Shown: piece by piece, positions 35,585-45,591 of the stretch | How positions within the stretch are numbered: position 1 is the stretch's first letter | How the letters are laid out: every line of letters begins with the position of its first letter | From: Przewalskia tangutica | Lineage: Eukaryota; Streptophyta; Magnoliopsida; Solanales; Solanaceae | Assembly: GCA_029844215.1 (NCBI GenBank) | Contig: CM056727.1 | Span: 24,093,450 to 24,157,449, forward strand | Length of the DNA stretch: 64,000 bases | Direction: 5' to 3' | Translations under genes and position numbers: made by a program | Notes under the pieces: generated by a model | Database searches by the model: none | Told to the model about the DNA's origin: nothing | The model's input: only the letters and a program-made list of their open reading frames with translations

Positions 35585-38332
35585 TGTAAAATCCGGAAAA
35601 TAATAATAATATATAGTTGTTGGTTGAGTTAATAAAAATACATATATATAAGAAAATAAAGAATAAATTGCATGGGATGAAGTTAGTATTAAAGTTAGAT
35701 AAGTATATAAATAAAATGGAAATAAATAAATAAAATAAAATAATATTAAAAGACAAAAATGTGTGCAATTACATTAAGATGCAAAAAAAAAAAACAAAAA
35801 AAAAAACAAAAAAAATATGCAATAGCATTAAGACGTAAAGAATGTAGTGCTGCAAAGGCATTCAAGTCATGCATTCAAGTTATGCACGTCCCCTTCCCCC
35901 CCTTTTCAATTCCCCTCCACCCTTGGCCTTCCATCTCCCATAAGTTATACAACCATCTCCACTTATACATTATACTTATACACAAACAAAGTGCATACCA
36001 CAAAGATTAGAAAATCAGAAAAAAACAAGTGAACAAGAAGAGGAAAAATCTGGAAAAAATACCAAGAGGGCAAGAAGAACAAGAATCAAACTACTAGAGA
36101 GTAGAGATAATTTTAGCAACCACACAACAATAATCTTCACACTTACAAGGTGAGTTTTCTCACTCAGAAATTCTTGGTAACATCCTTTATTTTTAGTTCA
36201 ATACATGTTAGAATAAGAATTGAGTGTTGAAAAGAAATATTGAACTTTTGATTGTTTAGACAACTAGTTGCGTCATGAACTTTACGAACTGTTTTCACTG
36301 AGTTATAATTGTTAGAATTTGATGAAATTCGTAAGAATTGTACACCTCTCTAATATGATCATATAGAAAAAAAAATGAGGTAAAATGGACGTACGATTTG
36401 AAAGTTATCATAGTTCAAAGTTCCTGCCTTAGATTTGGTCGAAATTCGGAAAGGCATAATTACGGACTGTTTTTATTGAGTTTTACTTATTAGAATTATA
36501 TGAAAATTTACATGGTTGTAAATCTATCTGTTACGGAAAGATATATATAAAGATTTATTATAACGGACTTACGAGTTGAGAGTTATTGTAGTTTGAAGTT
36601 GCTGCCTCGGATTCGTCGGAATCCAGAAGGGCAGGACGTTGAAACGTAAAACTGTACTAATATATGGGGAATATGAAAATTATTTCTAAATGAAAGTTCT
36701 AGATCTCTTTGTTGTGGACATTTTGAGACCTTACGGGGGTCTATCCGACTTACGGATTGAGAGTTATCGTTGTTTGAAGTTTCTGCCTCGGATCTATCGA
36801 GATCCAGGAAGGGCAGCGAATAAAAGTGTAAAACTGTACCAAATGGTACAGAATATGAAAGGATGGTTCACATGGAGACGTGTAGCTCTCTGTTCTCGTC
36901 GTTTTGAGATTTTATGGGGCTTGAACGGGTTTACAGATTAGGAGTTATGACTATTCTAAGATTGGGTGTTGTTTAATAAAAATTCTGCCGAAACAAATTT
37001 TATGTGGCTGTTTTGAGGATAAATTTGTGTTAGTTACCCAGAGTAGTTTTAAATGAAATTTGGTACAGTGAAAGATCTCCGTCTTACCTTAGTTTCCGCT
37101 TGAGAAACACCTTAGTTGGAGTTATGGTTAAAAAGTTATAATCGTTACAAGTATGAATGACAGAATGTTGGAAAAGAGAATATTATTTATTCAATCTTCT
37201 GAAAAATATGAAAAGTGAATACGTGTTCACATAAATATATAAATATAAACATAATGGATCGGGTTGCACGCCGCAACAAAACGTAAAGTGAATACGTGTT
37301 CACAAATACGTAAATATAATGGATCGGGTTGCACGCCGCAACAAAACGTAAAGTGAATACGCGTTCACAAATACGTAAACATAATGGATCGGGTTGCACG
37401 CCGCAACAAAACGTAAAGTGAATACGCGTTCACAAATACGTAAATATAATGGATCGGGTTGCACGCCGCAACAAAACGTAAAGTGAATACGCGTTCACAA
37501 ATACGTAAACATAATGGATCGGGTTGCACGCCGTAACAAAACGTAAAGTGAATACGTGTTCACAAATACGTAAATATAATGGATCGGGTTTCACGCCGCA
37601 ACAAATATGAAAGATGAATACATGTTCACCTATATATAAATATGAAAAGTGAATACGCATTCACAAATATATAAATGTAATAAACATGTGGAAATGCAGG
37701 GGAATGTCTTAACGTATAATACGAGATAAAATGAAGTGTTAGTTAAATCAAGAATTTCCTATGAGGAGTTGTTGCATATTTAAAAATGTTGTAACCTGAT
37801 ATGTTTTTACAATATGCTTATTACGTTATAATGTGATTGCGCTTGGAATATTGTGGTGTTACTTTGAATTGCAGGGTAAGGTTCTCACTCAGCCCCAGAT
37901 GGTAGGGCTGACTCTTTATTTAACATGTTTCAGGAAAGCGTGATAGAGGAAAGGCTCCACGCCAAGGCTAGCGATCGTCCATGACCTCTTGTCATACCAA
38001 GTCCATTGTTTCGGGCTTGGTACTCGTCAGGTTCAGAATGTCAGTTCCAATGTCTCGGGAAATGCCCGTGTGGAATGGTCTCCTTTCCAACTTAGAATAA
38101 TATTTGTCAGTATGTCTATGTTGAAACAATATTTGCACGAGCATGGGCTCGCGTTATATTTTTAATAAAGTCATGAACAAATTTCTTTATTGTTATTTTA
38201 TTAATAGCTCTGTATTCGAATATAAGTTTAAATTTCTAAATAAAGAGAATTAAATGGTGCTCCTGGTGGAAAATAATTGTCCAGGTGCCATCACGCCCTA
38301 AGTAAAGACTTAGGAAAATTTGGGGCGTGACA
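35585..38332 (+). repeat. Solo LTR of the gypsy family, 2748 bp, TSD ATTAC
   Basis: It starts TGTAAAATCCGGAAAATA and ends GGGGCGTGACA. It is flanked by ATTAC at 35580-35584 and 38333-38337. Throughout its length it matches, in reverse orientation, the 5' LTR at 6491-9060. No internal region is present, so it arose by recombination between the LTRs of a full element. It lies inside copia C, between the codons for HCN and VCPM of the integrase zinc-binding region. It carries six 65-bp units. Confidence 0.95.
37204..37605. repeat. 65-bp tandem repeat, 6 units (in solo LTR)
   Basis: CGCCG(C/T)AACA recurs at 37269, 37334, 37399, 37464, 37529 and 37594, an exact 65-bp period. The array is the reverse complement of the five-unit array at 7201-7525, so the two LTR copies differ by one unit. 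Confidence 0.95.
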
Positions 38333-38337
38333 ATTAC

Positions 38338-39329
38338 AATGTCTTATTGTTAAACTGGATTTACTTCTAAGTTCACTTATTTTTCTGAGCATGGTCATTG
38401 GAACATGCCCCATCCTTTTTTTGCCACAATTATGTCTCCACTTCATCCTTTGTTAACCTGACAGCTGAACAAGCTTGTCCAGTCGGTATTCTCTTAGATT
38501 GCAACGTATAGAGTCCATCTACCTTTTTACCAATCTCCTTCACCTTCCCCATGAAGAGATCCTGTAAAACAAAGAAATCAGGGAAGAATCTGGCATTACA
38601 ATTCAGTTCTCTAGTTAACTTTGAAACTGATAATAAGTTGAATTGAAAACTTGACACACACAAAACATTCTTAATGAGATCACCTCCATTCAACCTACAA
38701 TTACCAGTCTGTGTTATTGCTGCCCTATCACCAGTGGAAAACTGCACATGACCTGCTGCAGTATCTGTAATCTCACATTTATCAATTAACCTCTTATCAG
38801 TAACCATGTGATTGGTAGCCCCAGAATCAACAATCCAACTACTACTACTTTCAGTTACATGAATACCTGCCATGTGAACCTTAGGAACATGAGCATTACC
38901 ATAAGATCCCCTAGACTGTTGACTGAGCATTGTAACCACCTGCTGATACTTTTCTGGAGAACATGATCTCAACATGTTGTTGAGCTTATCATGCTGCTCC
39001 TGAGACAGTTGTGTCCACCTTGCCTGATGGTGTCCTTGTCCTGCCTGTGTCTGCCCAGCCACAACTTCATTGGCCTTTTTCCTGTTTCTATTGTCATTTT
39101 TGTTGTCATCTGGATATCCATTAATTTTATAGCATTTTTCTCTTATGTGGCCATTCTTCTTACAATAGTCACAGAACATCAATCTATAACACATCTCCCG
39201 ATTGTGTCCCTTCATGTTGCAATAATCACAAAATAGTCTCGATCTATTCTGTGGACCAGAACCAGAAGTCCTACTGAACATGGCTGAATGCTCATTCTGA
39301 GGACCAGAACCAGAAGCCTTACTGAACAT
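38338..39329 (-). pseudogene. Copia C zinc knuckles, protease and pre-integrase region
   Basis: One frame (39329-38430, 299 residues) has two adjacent CCHC knuckles, CDYCNMKGHNREMC and CDYCKKNGHIREKC. The retropepsin active site SSSWIVDSGATNHM follows, then VQFSTGDRAA and NVLCVSSFQFNLLSVSKL. After a break, text ending RMGHVPMTML...RHCN continues to the solo LTR insertion at 38332. The N-terminal repeat MFSKASGSGPQN/MFSRTSGSGPQN is a 45-bp duplication. Confidence 0.85.
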
Positions 39330-40072
39330 GGCTGAATGCTCAGTGACTTCCCCCCTGCATATTTTCCAGTGATCAGCCTTTGACTCTCATCTTGCGCCAC
39401 CATAGCATACACCTGATTTACACTTGAAATAGGTATCATTAGGAGAATATGACTCCTAACTTGATTATAACCATCATTTAACCCCATTAAGAAATCTAAC
39501 AGGCGTTGATGTCCTAAATGTGCTACATATTCCCTAGGTCTGATGCAATCGCACACTGGAACTTGAACAATAGAGTCAATATTGTCCCCTATATCCTGCA
39601 TTCTAGAGTAATAACTAGACACAGGCGATACACCTTGATGAAGCATAGTCAATTCCCTTCGCAATTGATAGACTCGAGATAAATTTATTTTGTCAAATCG
39701 TTCACGCAAATCCTTCCATACAACAGAAGCAGAGGATTTATATAGAATTTCACTAAGCAAATTTTTGTTTACATTCCTTATGATCCACGACATGACCATC
39801 GCATCACATCTTTCCCATTGCTTGACCAAATTCGCACCATATGTATCCCGTCCAATGGATCCATCATTGAATCCAATTTTATTCTTCGTCAACAGATTTA
39901 ACCGCATCATTCGACTTCATAATATATAATTGTTCATACCTATTAACTATATTTCAATTTGTAGACCAGTAGCATATTCAGATCCACTCAGAAAAAGTGG
40001 ATGACTAGGATTTACTATTATCGATGTTGAACTTGAATTGTCAGCCAAACTTTGTGATGCGACCGGATCCAT
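39212..40072 (-). pseudogene. Copia C gag
   Basis: The likely start is the ATG at 40072 (MDPVASQSLADNSSSTS). The main frame, 39910-39212, reads NKIGFNDGSIGRDTYGANLV, WERCDAMVMSWIIRNVNKNL, RVYQLRRELTMLHQG and LLDFLMGLNDGYNQVRSHIL, typical of copia Gag (UBN2-like). Frames are broken near 39920 and again where it overlaps the zinc-knuckle frame. Confidence 0.75.
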
Positions 40073-40191
40073 AGTGCATGTGTGATCAATTTACTCAACT
40101 CACTGCAGAAATCAATCGCAGAATCTCGGGAAAAAATGCAAATCGCAAATCACTGGATTTTCGATCAGAAAATCTCTCAATTCGCTATACC

Positions 40192-40206
40192 GATGCTTTG
40201 ATACCA
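40192..40206 (-). promoter_or_regulatory. Primer-binding site of copia C, iMet tRNA type
   Basis: Directly next to the 5' LTR, the minus strand reads TGGTATCAAAGCATC, close to the complement of the 3' end of initiator-Met tRNA. Confidence 0.8.
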
Positions 40207-40534
40207 TGTTGAAACAACACAATTAGTGCTGTGATCAATTTGCATGTGTGATCCATTGATCGAGGATCGAATTGTGAGAGAATTCAGTGAAGGAAGAAGA
40301 ACAGAGAAGAAAGGTATCGATCGAGAGAGAGACATTTTTGTGAGAGCTTTTCAATATATTCTCAACCGAGGCCTAACTGCCTTATTATACAAAATACACC
40401 AAAATGAAAATAGCAAATAGCTCTAGTCTACTTACCAACTAATTTCATCGTTTCTCACTAATCAAACATTACACTAATAAAACCACCAATACTAATAAAC
40501 AGTACACCACTAAGGTGGCTTAACTATCTCAACA
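40207..40534 (-). repeat. 5' LTR of copia element C (328 bp)
   Basis: Counterpart of 34162-34489. It ends at the primer-binding site on one side and at the CATAT target duplication on the other. Confidence 0.93.
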
Positions 40535-40799
40535 CATATATGTCACACAGAGACAACTTTATCGTTGGTCCAATACTTTCCTTCAATATTTGTGATACAA
40601 GGGGGTTTGATTCTTTTCTCTCTTTGACAAAAGAGGCTGAGCTCTTTTCTACCGATGTGAATCAAGTGGACAGCAACGAATCCACGATTGACAAACAAAT
40701 ACACCTAATTGCCCCATGCCCTAAAGTTCAAATCACTACAGATAAAACAAATTTATGTTATTATATGTGTTCTCAAACAGTAATTAATAAACCAATTTT

Positions 40800-41578
40800 T
40801 GTTTATTAATCAAAAGCAGAAAAAACATTCGAAGTAAAAGAAATAAAAAAAAATCTGAGCCCACAAGTTGATTGTGTGTCCTTAAGGATATAACCTCCTC
40901 ATTGTTGTCAAGGATCTGAGTTACTTCCTCCCAAGAACGGAAGAACGTTTCTGTAGTTGCGGCAATGCAAATTATAGAACTCCGGCGAACTAAAAAAGCG
41001 GAGCATATTACACTACACTTATAATTTTAGTTTGAAAATTATGCATTGAATATGAAGAGAAGAAGTTCAGAATTTTCAATTGCAAAAGTTCATGATTTTT
41101 TTGTTGTGTAAAAATTTAGGTGAAGCCTCTGAAATTTATAGCCAAGATTTTGAGCGAAAATACCTATTCAGAACAAGTATGGTGTCTGTTCGAGAAAGAC
41201 TTGCCTTTTCCAAAAAAAATGACCGTTGAGAATATTCTACAGAATTAATTAAATTTTGCGCGAAAATAATATTAGATAATATAATAAATGGAAATTAAAT
41301 TATGAATTTGAAAAATAAATTTAATCCAAAAAAATTATCAATCAAATCATTTGACCGAAGCCGAGCCGAACGACAACAACGTCGTAAGGGGAGACTCTCT
41401 TCTCAACTCTTTATGAGCTAGAGTATGTGCTTTCATATATAAACAACAACTCTCCCTTTCCACCACTAATGTGGTACAAAGTTCTCTTTCAAAAAGAACT
41501 TTACTCAAATTTTTAATTTTTTCTCAATTTCTCATTCACACCACCTTATATTTAAAGCTGAAGCTCAGAAGTCCAACA
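40800..41578 (-). repeat. Solo copia LTR, old, related to copia A/B
   Basis: On the minus strand it starts TGTTGGACTTCTGAGC at 41578. It shares scattered blocks with the LTRs of copia A, such as TTGATTG.GTGTCCTTAAGGA on the plus strand, AATTATCAATCAAATCATTTGA and the GCCGAGCCGAACGAC region. Flanks are ATTTT (40795-40799) and ATTTC (41579-41583), four of five matching. No internal region was found, so it appears to be a solo LTR. Confidence 0.55.
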
Positions 41579-41599
41579 ATTTCTCCAACTGAAATCCTT

Positions 41600-41740
41600 G
41601 ATAATAGAGTAACAACAATAACATACTCAATGTAATTCTTCAAGTAGGATTTTGAGAGGGTGATGTGTATGCAAACTTAATCCCTATCTCGTGAAGATAG
41701 ATAGATTGGTTTTTATATACCATCAACTCAAGTAAAATAA
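41600..41740. mobile_element. SINE copy, diverged, Solanaceae type
   Basis: AGTAACAACAATAACATACTC, AATGTAATTCTTCAAGTAGG, GTGTATGCAAACTTAATCC and the following GAAGATAGATAGATTGG follow the same order as the copy at 30690-30845, but with many substitutions. Confidence 0.5.
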
Positions 41741-42860
41741 ACTTTTTGTTTCCTCAAACCACATTGTAATAAAAGAAATTGGGTGACCTTCAGTCTTACT
41801 CCCTCAAAAATAAAACAAGTTAACTCTCGTTCTCTGAACATGACAATTCGTTTTGGATGGATGGACTGAGTACCATTCAAGTGGATATGTTGTAATTTTC
41901 ATGATTGTATCATAGATACCCTTCTCTTGACTCTCATGTATAACATTTGATTTTTTATATAACTTAATATCCTATTGGTGTGTAAAAAATTATTTACACA
42001 CCATATTCTTATGGGTGACGAACTCTTGCCCACTATTACTTTTGATCAAACACAATTTTAATAATATTACGTATTTAAAAAATAATAATTTCATTACTTA
42101 TATATACTTCTTCATATATTTTACTGTATTTATCATAAGCATGTCAAAATATCTTAAATTTACAAGAAAAATTATTTAACCCAAAAGTAAATTTTAACCT
42201 TGAAAATCAAATCTACATAAAACACTCTTGCGAAGATGGAGTACATTCCTTCCATCAAAACCTTTGAATTGCGAAAAAAGTACCATACCAATTCATCTAA
42301 GTTGAAGCGGATTCGAAAGCGCAAAAAAAGCAGCAAGAAGAAAGCCTAAAGGCACAATCAAATCAAGGGAAGGCTCGGACAACGGATAATATTTGAATAA
42401 TATTTTATATGTTTATTACTTATACACGCCAAACTTTACATCTAATAAGATAATTGTTGGAAATTTACTAAATGTGAAATTAAGTTTATCCCATTATTTA
42501 TGTCTCGAACAATTTGGGCCCCCGCACGTCGAAAACGCCGTTTCCACACACGTGCACACGTAGTGCCATATATCGTAAATTTCGTTAATGAAAGAGATAT
42601 TGATACATAAGTAAAATGTTTGAGACATAAATGATTTACGGCTATTGGTCAATATCTTATGTCTCGAAATAAAGTGTAGTGTGAATTCACGCTTACAAGT
42701 ATCTTAAACTTAATTTGTCCAGTCGAAATACCATGAATAAATTTCGAACTGATACACTGCATGCATATAGAGTAATACATACTCATCCAAAAAAAGAAGC
42801 GGATATATTACAACATGAGATGTGGAACAGTTATGATAACTATATACGAAATGTCACTAT
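41741..42860. other. Spacer downstream of PUP gene 2
   Basis: AT-rich, no coding sequence recognised. Near 42480-42560 there is a GC-richer patch (GGGCCCCCGCACGTCGAAAA) with CACACGTGCACACG. The part nearest 42860 should include the 3' untranslated region of the minus-strand PUP gene. Confidence 0.45.
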
Positions 42861-43966
42861 TTATTTTACAAATATAGATTCTTTCATTGAGAGCTCCACT
42901 AATTGAGCATCCTTGTCCTTTAAATCATCAACATAATGCTGATACATGTATGACACAAAACCCCATATTGCCAACAACATTGACATTATTTTGATACCAG
43001 TCAATTTGTCATGAAGAAACATCACAGCCAAAACAGGAGTCAAAGGCAAACCTAAAATACTAATCACATTTGAAAATAATGAAGACACTTTGAAAATCAA
43101 CCCTATTGAACCAACTGAAAAAACTTGCCAAGAAATAGCTGTCCCAATTAAATTTAAAACATATCGAATATTCCCTAATTTATACTCATTCATTTCTTTG
43201 TTCAAATTTTTCCACTCCCCACTAGCGAAAAACCCTATTAATATTGCCATAGTCGCAGTTACCGACTGGTAAATTGACATTTCTATGATCAAACGAAAAT
43301 TCTCCCTCTTAAATATTTTCTCAAGAGCGAGCTGTGTGATAGAGAACATCAATGCGGCGCCAGCAGATGCAGCCACGGTAGACAAAAATCCGAATATATA
43401 TTTTCTTCTAGTCTTTTTATTGGTATGTTCTCCAGAATCGTCGTTCTGGAGAACGAGGAGAGAAGAGGAGACAGTGAGAATTACTAATGAGTTGACTATG
43501 TAAGGGGTGAATTTTTGCTTATTTAGGAAGTAGGAAAAAAGGGCATTGAATCCCAATTGACTAGCACAAATAAGTGAATAAGTTGTGACAGGGAGGAGTT
43601 GAAGACCTATTGTGTATAACATACAAGTTCCAGCTATGAATAATCCTAACAAAGTATAAAATGAAGCTACAATATAAAAAGATGGTTTTTTTATTTTAGT
43701 AATTTTATTAGTTTTTGTTGATGTGATAAAGAGGAAAGGGATGAGAACTGGGAAGCCTATAGTTTGTGCTAATGTGGCTAACCATTTGCTATTTCCCCCT
43801 TTGTTAAAATATAATCTGCCTAAGAGTGTACCTATAGCTTGGCCAGATAGAACAAATATTGAATAAATGACTATTTGGATCCACCATTTGCACTGTACCA
43901 AAGTTGGAGCTTTTAATTCGGGTCCATTCTGAGAGGCGATCTCTTCCCTTTTAGCTTCTTCAACTA
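42861..43966 (-). CDS. PUP: Purine permease (PUP family), gene 2, main exon
   Basis: The minus-strand exon begins after the acceptor TTTATTGCAG (43967-43968) with two bases of a split codon, then VEEAKREEIASQNGPEL. It runs open to the stop at 42861-42863. Family signatures are FVLSGQAIGTLLGRLYFN, WLATLAQTIGFPVLIPFLF, LPVTTYSLICASQLGFNAL and AIWGFVSYMYQHYVDD, with about ten hydrophobic segments. The acceptor phase equals that of PUP gene 1, so a short first exon contributing one extra base is expected. No candidate was found at 43971-44111 or in the copia-free segments to the right; copia A starts 145 bp upstream. It may be intact with a distant exon, or a 5'-truncated gene. It is a diverged tandem paralogue of gene 1; the substrate is unknown. 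Confidence 0.82.
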
Positions 43967-44111
43967 CTGCAATAAAATCTCATAATAAATGACCAAGCAA
44001 AGAGTTATAAATAGTAGGTCTATAGACATTGTCTATTATAATAGAAAAATCACAATTTTTTTTTTAGTATAACAGGGGAAGTCGCAAAATATTATTTTAC
44101 CGCATTAAGAT

Positions 44112-44949
44112 TGTTATCAATGTGTATTGCAAAAAACCAGTAAACAATAATAATTGAAAATGAACAGAATCAGTGTTGGAAAAAATATTTTCCAAAATAT
44201 ACACTTAGTTCAAAGTGTGTCCTTAAGGAAATTATTCCCCTAACAGTACTCGAGGTTGATGGAATATCCCCTCCCAGGATAGAACGATTATCTTATCAGA
44301 ATAGTAGTACTCCAAATTCAGGTAGCGGTGAACCACTCAACGACAGTGTATCACATATAATTTATTCGGGCAGAAGAAGAAGAAGTTTTGTAGTTCAGAA
44401 AATTAGTAAGTAATATTCTGAGGAATCAAACGAATATACAGTCATGAAAGTACTGTTTCTGAAGGTTTGCAACCCTTCTGAACAGTCACAAAAATGGTGG
44501 GAAAAATAAAATCGGCAATCACTAATTTAACTTGTGAACTGAAAATTTCCGCATCGGCACCGCGGTGCCGAAAGATCTGCAGCCTCTCAGTCATTATGGC
44601 ACCGCGATCCTGCATGGTTTTCTTTTAATTAATTAATTAATTAAATAATTAAAATTAAAGAAAATTTGATCCAAAAGGATTATCAATCAATCAGATCATT
44701 TGATCAAATTCAAATCCCCAAACCCAAACCCAAATCCGAAGTCGAGTCGAGCGAGTGACGACGGCGCGAGGGGTCCTTGCCCCATCAACCCTTTTAGTGA
44801 CTAGAGAAGGTGTAATGTAATAAATACACTTCTCTTTTTCTCTCTTTTTCCGATGTGGGACAATTGTATTAACCAAATCAAATGGACCTTTTACAATCCC
44901 TTCACTTTTCATCCCATCATTTTCCATTCACCAATATCAAAACTCAACA
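44112..44949 (-). repeat. 3' LTR of copia A (838 bp)
   Basis: It pairs with 49794-50605. It contains the 14-bp perfect palindrome GGCACCGCGGTGCC at 44556-44569 and the leader-like text CACACTTTGAACTAAGTG (reversed). On the minus strand it is preceded by the purine tract CATGTGGGGGAT. Confidence 0.9.
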
Positions 44950-45591
44950 ATCCCCCACATGAATGGAGAATGACCATAATATAAAAGGATACACGGACAA
45001 GTGTGATATACAAGCGAGGATTGACTGTATCTGGATAAATAGGGTTCCCTTTGAATTTTCCGTAGTGAGCTTATATCGGATATACTCGATCATTCAGTAG
45101 ATTTGATATCTTTGAACCGTCGAACTTTGTTGTATACCTAGACAACATAAGTCACACAAGCAACCCTCAAACGTTTATGGTTCTCACAGTTGTGTACGTT
45201 TCAGCCATGAATACCACCTGGTTTCATGAGTGCATAGAGAATGGGCCTTCACTGTCATTCCCCTTTAAAGCGGCTTACACTTAACACTCACATAGGTGAT
45301 TTCTAAACATGTGGTCCTATAGCCACATTATCTGGTCATATACAACCAGATTTAGATAATCATTAAATATCTTAATGCTTTATTAACTCATTAACAAGCC
45401 ATAAAATTTTATCCTTATTTTTTAACATTGTCTTCATTTTGAGTTATTTGACAATGTTGAACCGTCAGTCACAACTTTATTTGATCTCCTTGAACCTAGC
45501 TCTTGAGATCTCCAGTCTGCTAGGTAGAGTTACCGTCATGATGACTTGTACTCGGCCTTAACCATATTCTCATTGATGATCAACTAACTCC
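44950..45591 (-). other. Copia A 3' untranslated segment
   Basis: Non-coding sequence between the pol stop and the polypurine tract. It matches 55630-56256 of copia B in reverse orientation (for example CTAGGTATACAACAAAG on the minus strand), so it is a regular part of this family. Confidence 0.7.

Larger units (their letters stand above)
34162..40534 (-). mobile_element. Ty1/copia element C, RT deleted, with nested gypsy solo LTR
   Basis: Both 328-bp LTRs (34162-34489 and 40207-40534) begin TGTTGA and end TCAACA, and they differ at about 18 sites by eye. The five bases CATAT flank the element at 34157-34161 and 40535-40539, a perfect target duplication. A primer-binding site, gag, zinc knuckles, protease and integrase are recognisable, but the reverse transcriptase is missing: integrase C-terminal text leads directly into the end of RNase H. 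A gypsy solo LTR (35585-38332) interrupts it. Without that insert it measures about 3.6 kb, so it is a non-autonomous deletion derivative. Confidence 0.92.
34031..40584 (-). mobile_element. SINE split by a copia insertion
   Basis: Left half 34031-34161 contains GTGCATAAAGTATCTCG, CCTAACCTAATG and TTTCACGGCTCGGATCCATG. Right half 40535-40584 contains ATATGTCACACAGAGACAAC and TTTATCGTTGGTCCAATAC. Removing the copia element and one CATAT copy joins them into a continuous tRNA-derived SINE on the minus strand, with its head at about 40584. The text matches a nightshade SINE type with a B-box-like block around the join. Confidence 0.65.

Noticed and set aside
40540..40809. 89-residue plus-strand ORF (MSHRDNFIVGPILS)
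   Set aside because: Its first part is the head of the split SINE in reverse and its end enters the old solo LTR; no protein family was recognised.
42715..42906. Plus-strand ORF opposite the PUP gene 2 stop
   Set aside because: Overlaps the end of a well-supported minus-strand gene and has no recognisable protein text.
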